The notes beneath the pieces were generated by a model. It was given only the letters and a program-made list of their open reading frames with translations. It ran no database searches and was not told the DNA's origin. A stretch of 49,015 nt of DNA from Bacteroidales bacterium (GTDB lineage Bacteria > Bacteroidota > Bacteroidia > Bacteroidales > UBA12077), in assembly GCA_013138975.1 (NCBI GenBank), contig WTBR01000023.1, forward strand, positions 1-49,015. The letters are read 5' to 3'. Both the position numbers and the translations under genes were made by a program. Below, one piece after another: positions 44,450-49,015 of this stretch; within the stretch, counting starts at the first letter, position 1, and each line of letters starts with the position of its first letter.

Positions 44450-44691
44450 TCTTTGCAAGAAAACGCCAAATTACTCACAAGTTTAATTATAACTAAATTT
44501 GTGTTCGTGAGCTTCGCAAGGTTCTTCGTTACTCTCGTTTTGAAAACAGTTACTTCGACAGGCTCAGCACATAGCATTCACAAAAGTGAACTCCTTGGTT
44601 TTCAAAACTTCGAATTCCGATAGCTATCGGAACGTCTTTGACGATTTCTTATCAAAGACTTGAAAAAAAAGTAGTTTTCTTGCAGACACTA
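44448..44691. repeat. Interspersed mosaic repeat, copy C (longest)
   Basis: Begins AGTCTTTGCAAGAAAACGCC and ends TTTTCTTGCAGACACTA. It carries the ACTCACAAGTTTA block shared with copy A, plus two private inserts: CTTCGACAGGCTCAGCA (a motif repeated in many Bacteroidota) and CCGATAGCTATCGG, a perfect palindrome at about 44617-44632. The repeat abuts the stop codon of the radical SAM gene. Confidence 0.75.
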
Positions 44692-44922
44692 TTTTAGTTT
44701 TCATTGTTCATCATGCTGATTAATATTTTAAATATTGTTTTTTTTAATTAAATTAGCTAATATTTTAAAATTAACATTTACAAACACGGTTCAAAAATAA
44801 CAATAAGGCGATCGTAAATATTGAAAAGTTTCTGGATTACTGGAGATTATATTACTATTTACAGTCTGATATATTTAATTCATACTCTAATAATTAATAA
44901 AAAACTAACGAAAATTAAAACT
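44692..44922. other. AT-rich region upstream of the secreted protein gene
   Basis: No gene seen. A TTG at 44821 opens the reading frame of the next gene, but the 34 extra residues do not form a plausible signal sequence and lack a ribosome site. Confidence 0.6.
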
Positions 44923-45534
44923 ATGAAAATTGTAAAAACTGTTTTAGTTGCACTTGTTGTACTAAGTATAACTGCTGTACAAGCACAAAAAATTAAAGTA
45001 ACGGAAGGTGATTTAAGTTTCTTAAAGGGACAAACTGAAGTACTATTAGAATATGACTATAGTGAAATGGCAGTTGGAAAGTTTGATAAAGAAGAAGATT
45101 ATGTAAATAAAAAAGTTGCTGAATATAATGAAGCTGAAGCAGGGAAAGGTGATAAATGGAAAGATAATTGGGAAGCAGATAGAGAAGGTAGATTTCACCC
45201 AAAATTTGAAGAATTAATGAATAATTACACTGCAAAAGCTGACTGTAATTTCGATCAAACAAATATTAAAGCTAAATACACATTAATTGTAAAATTAACT
45301 TTTACAGAACCTGGATTTAACATTGGAATTATGAAAAAAGATGCCATGATTAATCTTGAAGTAAAATTTGTTGAAACTGAGAATAAAGAGAATATTTTAG
45401 CTGTTATTACAATGACAAACGTTCCTGGCCGTGGTATGGGAAATGATTATGATGCTGGATACAGAATTCAAGAAGCATATGCAAAAGGAGGTAAATCTCT
45501 TGGTGCATATTTAGTAAAAAAGGCCTTCAAATAA
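44923..45534 (+). CDS. Secreted protein of unknown function
   Basis: 203 residues from ATG 44923, chosen because it opens a good signal peptide (MKIVKTVLVALVVLSITAVQ, cut after AQA-Q). The mature part is acidic/basic mixed, with YVNKKVAEYNEAEAGKGDKW (about 59-78) and a segment VPGRGMGNDYDAGYRIQEAY (about 165-184) followed by AKGGKSLGAYLVKKAFK. Similar small secreted proteins in Bacteroidota are annotated only as hypothetical. Monocistronic, ending at a perfect terminator. Confidence 0.75.
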   Translation: MKIVKTVLVALVVLSITAVQAQKIKVTEGDLSFLKGQTEVLLEYDYSEMAVGKFDKEEDYVNKKVAEYNEAEAGKGDKWKDNWEADREGRFHPKFEELMNNYTAKADCNFDQTNIKAKYTLIVKLTFTEPGFNIGIMKKDAMINLEVKFVETENKENILAVITMTNVPGRGMGNDYDAGYRIQEAYAKGGKSLGAYLVKKAFK

Positions 45535-45554
45535 AAACCTGATAATTCAAATAT

Positions 45555-45585
45555 AAAAAAGGAGTCTATATAGACTCCTTTTTTT
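45555..45585. terminator. Bidirectional terminator between convergent genes
   Basis: GGAGTCTATATAGACTCC (45561-45578) is a perfect palindrome with six A before and seven T after. It serves the secreted-protein gene and the minus-strand acyltransferase gene; the latter ends at its edge. Confidence 0.9.
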
Positions 45586-46477
45586 ATATTTTATAAATTG
45601 AATTCATTTTGTAATCGCCTTTAATGAATCTTGAAATTTTCTTTAAATCTTTTCCTGCTCCACATTCATAAATATTACTTACATCTTTAGTAAGCAATTT
45701 TTGCATTGTTTTATACCAATTAATTTTAGAGGTTAGATTAAATAGTAATTCAGATTTTATTTCTGATACTTTTACTATTTCTCTTTGATCATAAGTAGAA
45801 ATTATTGGTATCTCAGCATCACAAATTTGAATGGTAGAAATGTATTTTTGAAAGGATTCAGAATATTTTAAAAGGTATTTGGAATGATAAGGTGTATTTA
45901 CGGTGAGTTCAATCGACGACATTGCTCCTTCTTCTTTTGCTCTTTCCAGAACTAAGTTAATATCTTTCTTTTTCCCTGCTATTACGATTGAATGTTCATT
46001 ATTTACATTAATAATCTCAGTATCGGGAGCATTTTCTTCAATTAAATATTTAATATCTTTTATTGGCAATCCAATGATTGCGCCCATACCGAATTTTTTT
46101 GTTTCTGTCAGCTTACTAACAATAGTATAAGCTGTATAAATAAATTTTGCCCCTTCTTCTAAAGAAATTGATTTTGAAGCATATAATGAAGCGTAAATCC
46201 CCATACTATATCCAGCCACAAATTGAGGTTCAATACCTTTTTTTTCTAATATATCGTAAAAAGCACAACTAAATAAATATGCTAAAAGCTGTGATTTTAA
46301 TTCATTGTTATAATTATTTGAAACATATGAAAACTCAGGCAAATCTATTTCTAAGGCCACAGAAACTCTTTGCAAATAGTTATTAAAATCAATATTATTC
46401 TCACTAAGAAAATCTAATTCCTTTTTTGTAAACTCACTTATAAATGCCGGAAAAACAAAAGCTGTTTTTTGACTCAT
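45584..46477 (-). CDS. FabD-like acyltransferase, non-malonyl type
   Basis: 297 residues with the FabD fold. Nucleophile Ser91 in VAGYSMGIYASLYASKSISL and catalytic His198 in NTPYHSKYL are present, and KKFGMGAIIGLP aligns with the FabD AAIIGL region. By ungapped alignment to that region the arginine that holds the malonyl carboxylate (Arg117 in E. coli FabD) is replaced by Ala116 (FIYTAYTIV), so malonyl specificity is doubtful. It might load another acyl group onto the neighbouring acyl carrier protein or hydrolyse it. Last gene of the operon, 3 bases after the phosphopantetheinyl transferase gene. Confidence 0.85.
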   Translation of the reverse strand: MSQKTAFVFPAFISEFTKKELDFLSENNIDFNNYLQRVSVALEIDLPEFSYVSNNYNNELKSQLLAYLFSCAFYDILEKKGIEPQFVAGYSMGIYASLYASKSISLEEGAKFIYTAYTIVSKLTETKKFGMGAIIGLPIKDIKYLIEENAPDTEIINVNNEHSIVIAGKKKDINLVLERAKEEGAMSSIELTVNTPYHSKYLLKYSESFQKYISTIQICDAEIPIISTYDQREIVKVSEIKSELLFNLTSKINWYKTMQKLLTKDVSNIYECGAGKDLKKISRFIKGDYKMNSIYKI

Positions 46478-46480
46478 TGC

Positions 46481-46852
46481 TTATTCTTTTTTTAACACAA
46501 CCTTAAAAACAACGTACTTTTCATTCAATTGAAAATTAGCTAAAATATCAATGATTTTTTCTTTTTTAAATATCTCTTTAATTCTTTTTGAAGTGAAAAT
46601 TACAAAATCATCTTCGTTTGTAAAAATGATTTCTACGTCTTTAAAATCAATATCTGTATTATTAAGTGCCTTGTAAAATGATTCCTTAAAAGAAAAGCCT
46701 TTTAAAAAGGCTTCTTTTCCAAAAACTGAAAAGTTTTCAATTTCTTTAGATGTAAATAGATTATAAACTAAATCTGACAATACACCTTTATCAAAATAAT
46801 GTTTATTAAATCGCTCTGTTTCTTCTATATCAATACCACACCCATAAATCAT
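46481..46852 (-). CDS. AcpS-type 4'-phosphopantetheinyl transferase
   Basis: 123 residues. N-terminal GCGIDIEETERF and the later FSFKESFYKALNNTDIDFKD form the magnesium-binding and KEA-like (here KES) sites of the AcpS fold. It would attach phosphopantetheine from CoA to the operon's acyl carrier protein. Its 3' end is 3 bases from the acyltransferase gene and it starts 9 bases after the carrier gene, so it is probably dedicated to this pathway rather than the housekeeping AcpS; that is inference. Confidence 0.88.
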   Translation of the reverse strand: MIYGCGIDIEETERFNKHYFDKGVLSDLVYNLFTSKEIENFSVFGKEAFLKGFSFKESFYKALNNTDIDFKDVEIIFTNEDDFVIFTSKRIKEIFKKEKIIDILANFQLNEKYVVFKVVLKKE

Positions 46853-46861
46853 GTGATTGTT

Positions 46862-47164
46862 TTACATATCAAGAATATTGTTTTCGTGCTCAATAATAAG
46901 CAATTGCATATCAATTAATTCACCAATAGTTTGAACAGGATTCTTTACAGCGTATTTGCCAATGGTTTTTAATTCAATATTTAAATTAAATTTCTTTTTG
47001 AAGATTTCTATCAGCTCCAAAAACATTAAAGAGTCACCATCTAAATCACCTATAATTTTTGAATCTTCGGATATTTCGTTTAGCTCTATTTCACATTCCT
47101 CTGCAAAAAAATCTAACACAACTTCTTTTACTTCACCCCTAGTTTTTTCAGTAATCTGAGCCAT
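46862..47164 (-). CDS. Acyl carrier protein
   Basis: 100 residues, longer than the housekeeping type (about 78). The phosphopantetheine serine is Ser45 in IIGDLDGDSLMFLELIE, with the usual acidic helix II after it. The C-terminal extension (about 82-100, LIDMQLLIIEHENNILDM) is hydrophobic. Two neighbours (phosphopantetheinyl transferase and acyltransferase) imply acyl loading. Operon spacing: 10 bases before and 9 bases after. Confidence 0.92.
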   Translation of the reverse strand: MAQITEKTRGEVKEVVLDFFAEECEIELNEISEDSKIIGDLDGDSLMFLELIEIFKKKFNLNIELKTIGKYAVKNPVQTIGELIDMQLLIIEHENNILDM

Positions 47165-47174
47165 TCTTTTATAT

Positions 47175-47552
47175 TTATTCTGTTAATAATTTATCTATTT
47201 CTTCTATAGTTAATTCTTGCCATTTAGGATTCTCAAATTTATCATCAGTAATTTCAAAGTTTACCTTAAAAAATGATTCTTGATTAAATGATAATTTTGT
47301 TTTCTTATATGGAGTATGCTCAATATAAATTAACTTTTTATAATCAATTTCATATTTATCACATAGCTCTTTTGCAAGTTTCGTATTCCATTCTGTGATT
47401 GATGTTCCAGGATTTTCATCATATAAATCTGTTGCAATAACAATTGCCTCATTTTCTTTCTTTAAAATCTTCAATCCACAAATTGAAGGAACATCCCACA
47501 ATCCAATAAAATTATAAACTTGATCTTGATAATTATCTACCCTAGCCATCAT
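47175..47552 (-). CDS. Unrecognised 125-aa protein in radical SAM/ACP operon
   Basis: 125 residues, no membrane helix. Features: NFIGLWDVPSICGLKIL (about 14-30), IVIATDLYDENPGTSITEWN (about 37-56), CDKYEIDYKKLIYIEHTPYK (about 64-83), and C-terminal FENPKWQELTIEEIDKLL. The ENPGTSITEW motif is distinctive, and I recall only loosely similar small proteins. Its place between the radical SAM and carrier genes, with gaps of 14 and 10 bases, means it must belong to that pathway. Function unknown. Confidence 0.75.
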   Translation of the reverse strand: MMARVDNYQDQVYNFIGLWDVPSICGLKILKKENEAIVIATDLYDENPGTSITEWNTKLAKELCDKYEIDYKKLIYIEHTPYKKTKLSFNQESFFKVNFEITDDKFENPKWQELTIEEIDKLLTE

Positions 47553-47566
47553 CTTATAAATAATTA

Positions 47567-48841
47567 TTAAGAAATTTTATGTATAACATTTTTACCAAAA
47601 CTTTTTCTTGATAAATCTTTTATTGGTTTTCTGAAAGTGCCATCCTCTATCTCTCGAGAAACTACTTTTTTCAAAAGTTTAAACATTTTTTCCTCTTGAG
47701 TTTCGTCTTTATAAAATGTATCCCATGCATATTGATACATTTCCTGCAATCTTTCAGGACTCATATGCTTTGGCTGATAAACTACCTGACCAGCATTATA
47801 ATCATCCCAATTTTTATTAAAAATACGATCTTGTTTTATTAAATCGTTATAAGCCTTTGTATGCGGAAATGGAGCTAATACTGTAAATTCAGCCAGATCA
47901 AGATCTATTTCTAACAAGAAATCAACTAACCTTTTGATATCATCTTCTGTTTGGTCATCCAGCCCTAAAAGAATAGTTCCTTCAACACCAATACCATAAT
48001 CATGATATCGTTTAACTCGCTCTTTTATATAATCAGAAGTATCAAATACAGCCTGATAAACATACCAAGCACCAGCCTGAGCTGCTAAATCTAATATTTC
48101 AGGTTTATCTTCAATAGTATGACTGCACCACTTCTTCTTAAAAGGAATCATTGCCTTGAATAAATCTTTTTCCCATTGAGTATCTTGTGCCAATGAATTA
48201 TCTACAATAAACAATCTATTATTCTCAATAGTATCTAGTTCTTCAACAACTTTATCAATTGGTCTTGGACGGAAATTCCGACCTCCTAAATATGAAACGG
48301 CACAAGGATAACAACTATATCTACAACCTCGTGATGCATGGAATAAATCAACCATTTGAACTCCTTTGTGATAATAAAGTTCACGGTTATATAAATCACG
48401 ACGTGCAGGCCCAACGATTTCAATTGCAGGCATATCATTCATATGATTATATACCTTTTTTAATTCGCCATTTCTAAAATCCTTAAAAACCTGACCCATG
48501 TGACCTTCAGCTTCTCCAAGAAAAACAGAATCTGCATGTAGCATTGTTTCTTCAGCGTGCAACATTGTTGAAATCCCACCAAAAATAACTTTTTTACCAC
48601 GTTTTCGATACTCATCTGCAATAGCCCAACCACTTTTAATTTGAGTGGTTAAAAGCATCGAAATTCCTACAAAATCAACATCATCATCATATCGAACTTC
48701 TTCAAGGTTTTGATCAATAAATTCAACCTCAATATCAGCTGGAATAGTTGCTGCAAATACAATTGCACCATGAGGTGGCAAGTTAAATGTTGTCTGCCCC
48801 TCAAGCTTTCTCCATTTCGGAAATATTAATTGAAATTTCAT
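47567..48841 (-). CDS. Radical SAM protein with N-terminal cobalamin-binding-like domain
   Basis: 424 residues. The N-terminal domain (KFQLIFPKWRKLEGQTTFNL; FVGISMLLTTQIKSGWAIAD; KVIFGGISTMLHAEETMLHA) resembles B12-binding domains of radical SAM enzymes but shows no DxHxxG. The core motif is CRYSCYPC (Cys173, Cys177, Cys180) and FIVDNSLAQDTQWEKDLFK. The family (DUF4080/B12-radical SAM-type) includes enzymes modifying lipids, cofactors and natural products. It is cotranscribed with the carrier protein genes and with a preceding gene that leaves the window. Confidence 0.88.
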   Translation of the reverse strand: MKFQLIFPKWRKLEGQTTFNLPPHGAIVFAATIPADIEVEFIDQNLEEVRYDDDVDFVGISMLLTTQIKSGWAIADEYRKRGKKVIFGGISTMLHAEETMLHADSVFLGEAEGHMGQVFKDFRNGELKKVYNHMNDMPAIEIVGPARRDLYNRELYYHKGVQMVDLFHASRGCRYSCYPCAVSYLGGRNFRPRPIDKVVEELDTIENNRLFIVDNSLAQDTQWEKDLFKAMIPFKKKWCSHTIEDKPEILDLAAQAGAWYVYQAVFDTSDYIKERVKRYHDYGIGVEGTILLGLDDQTEDDIKRLVDFLLEIDLDLAEFTVLAPFPHTKAYNDLIKQDRIFNKNWDDYNAGQVVYQPKHMSPERLQEMYQYAWDTFYKDETQEEKMFKLLKKVVSREIEDGTFRKPIKDLSRKSFGKNVIHKIS

Positions 48842-48895
48842 ATATATTTTATCTTTTCTCTATTTTCAATGTGATAAAATTATTAAAAAAATAAT

Positions 48896-49015
48896 CTAAT
48901 CCAAACTATAATTTTTCTCTCTCATCCATGATTTCAGGATGTTGTTGATTTCCAGTCTATCGCCTTCAGGCATTATGTATTTATTTTTTTGGTATTCCTT
49001 TACCGAAATTAAAAA
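48896..49015 (-). CDS. C-terminal end of a gene that continues beyond the window
   Basis: Open reading frame of 39 codons plus stop entering from the right edge on the minus strand. Visible residues end MPEGDRLEINNILKSWMREK and YSLD, a short amphipathic helix typical of a protein C-terminus. It is 54 bases upstream of the radical SAM gene. Too little is visible to name it, but it is probably another operon member. Confidence 0.55.
   Translation of the reverse strand, partial: FLISVKEYQKNKYIMPEGDRLEINNILKSWMREKNYSLD

Noticed and set aside
44395..44577. Minus-strand open frame in repeat copy C
   Set aside because: Repeat-derived and overlapping the radical SAM gene end; not a gene.
44821..44922. 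TTG-started extension of the secreted protein at 44923
   Set aside because: The extension would place a signal peptide in the middle of the protein; the ATG gives a standard signal peptide.

Overview
This window is AT-rich chromosomal DNA (roughly 30% GC by eye) from a member of the Bacteroidota. The evidence is the gene families (BT_3928-type DoxX protein, PD40/OmpA protein with the PorE domain order, CarboxypepD_reg TonB-dependent receptor, DUF1015 in the serine operon) and several upstream sequences matching the Bacteroidota -7 element TAnnTTTG. The mix looks most like Bacteroidales or Marinilabiliales-type anaerobes, but genus cannot be fixed from sequence alone. No tRNA, rRNA, CRISPR array or prophage was seen.

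Layout. 1-9.0 kb is core metabolism: the 3' end of ATP-dependent PEP carboxykinase, plsY, a minus-strand folP-cdaA-mscS run, tmk, a DoxX-family redox protein, an orphan DppB-like permease, tpiA and prmA. 9.0-15.5 kb holds a secreted protein of 1546 residues that I do not recognise, a small methyltransferase, a YfcE-type phosphodiesterase and rsmE. 15.6-17.5 kb is a compact minus-strand operon of four genes: SPFH/band-7 membrane protein, a 59-aa Arc-like ribbon-helix-helix protein, an unrecognised 199-aa protein, and a 34-aa half zinc ribbon. Its predicted promoter abuts a double TGATATCA palindrome. 17.5-23.7 kb has a TTG-initiated ECF sigma factor with a 62-aa follower, uvrA, two envelope proteins and a HEAT-like protein.

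23.7-27.4 kb is an accessory island: an HNH endonuclease, a REP-associated tyrosine transposase flanked by two inverted REP hairpins, a lipoprotein, and a stand-alone PD-(D/E)XK nuclease-like protein with short repeats at gene boundaries. 27.5-35.0 kb returns to metabolism: a dihydroorotate-dehydrogenase-like protein with a YggS protein, serC-serA-DUF1015, comB and gcvT. 35.2-38.3 kb is a TPR plus PorE-like OmpA pair. 38.7-42.9 kb has an Hpt/STAS signalling pair, a flavin reductase, a TonB-dependent receptor and a small membrane protein.

43.1-49.0 kb contains a cobalamin-binding-type radical SAM protein, a secreted protein, and the downstream part of a minus-strand biosynthetic operon that runs off the window: radical SAM, 125-aa protein, acyl carrier protein, phosphopantetheinyl transferase and a FabD-like acyltransferase that lacks the malonyl-binding arginine. 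This operon and the SPFH/RHH operon are the best candidates for undescribed systems. A modular interspersed repeat occurs three times (1.45, 33.77 and 44.45 kb), always abutting gene ends, and a different Bacteroidota-style repeat lies at 38.5 kb.
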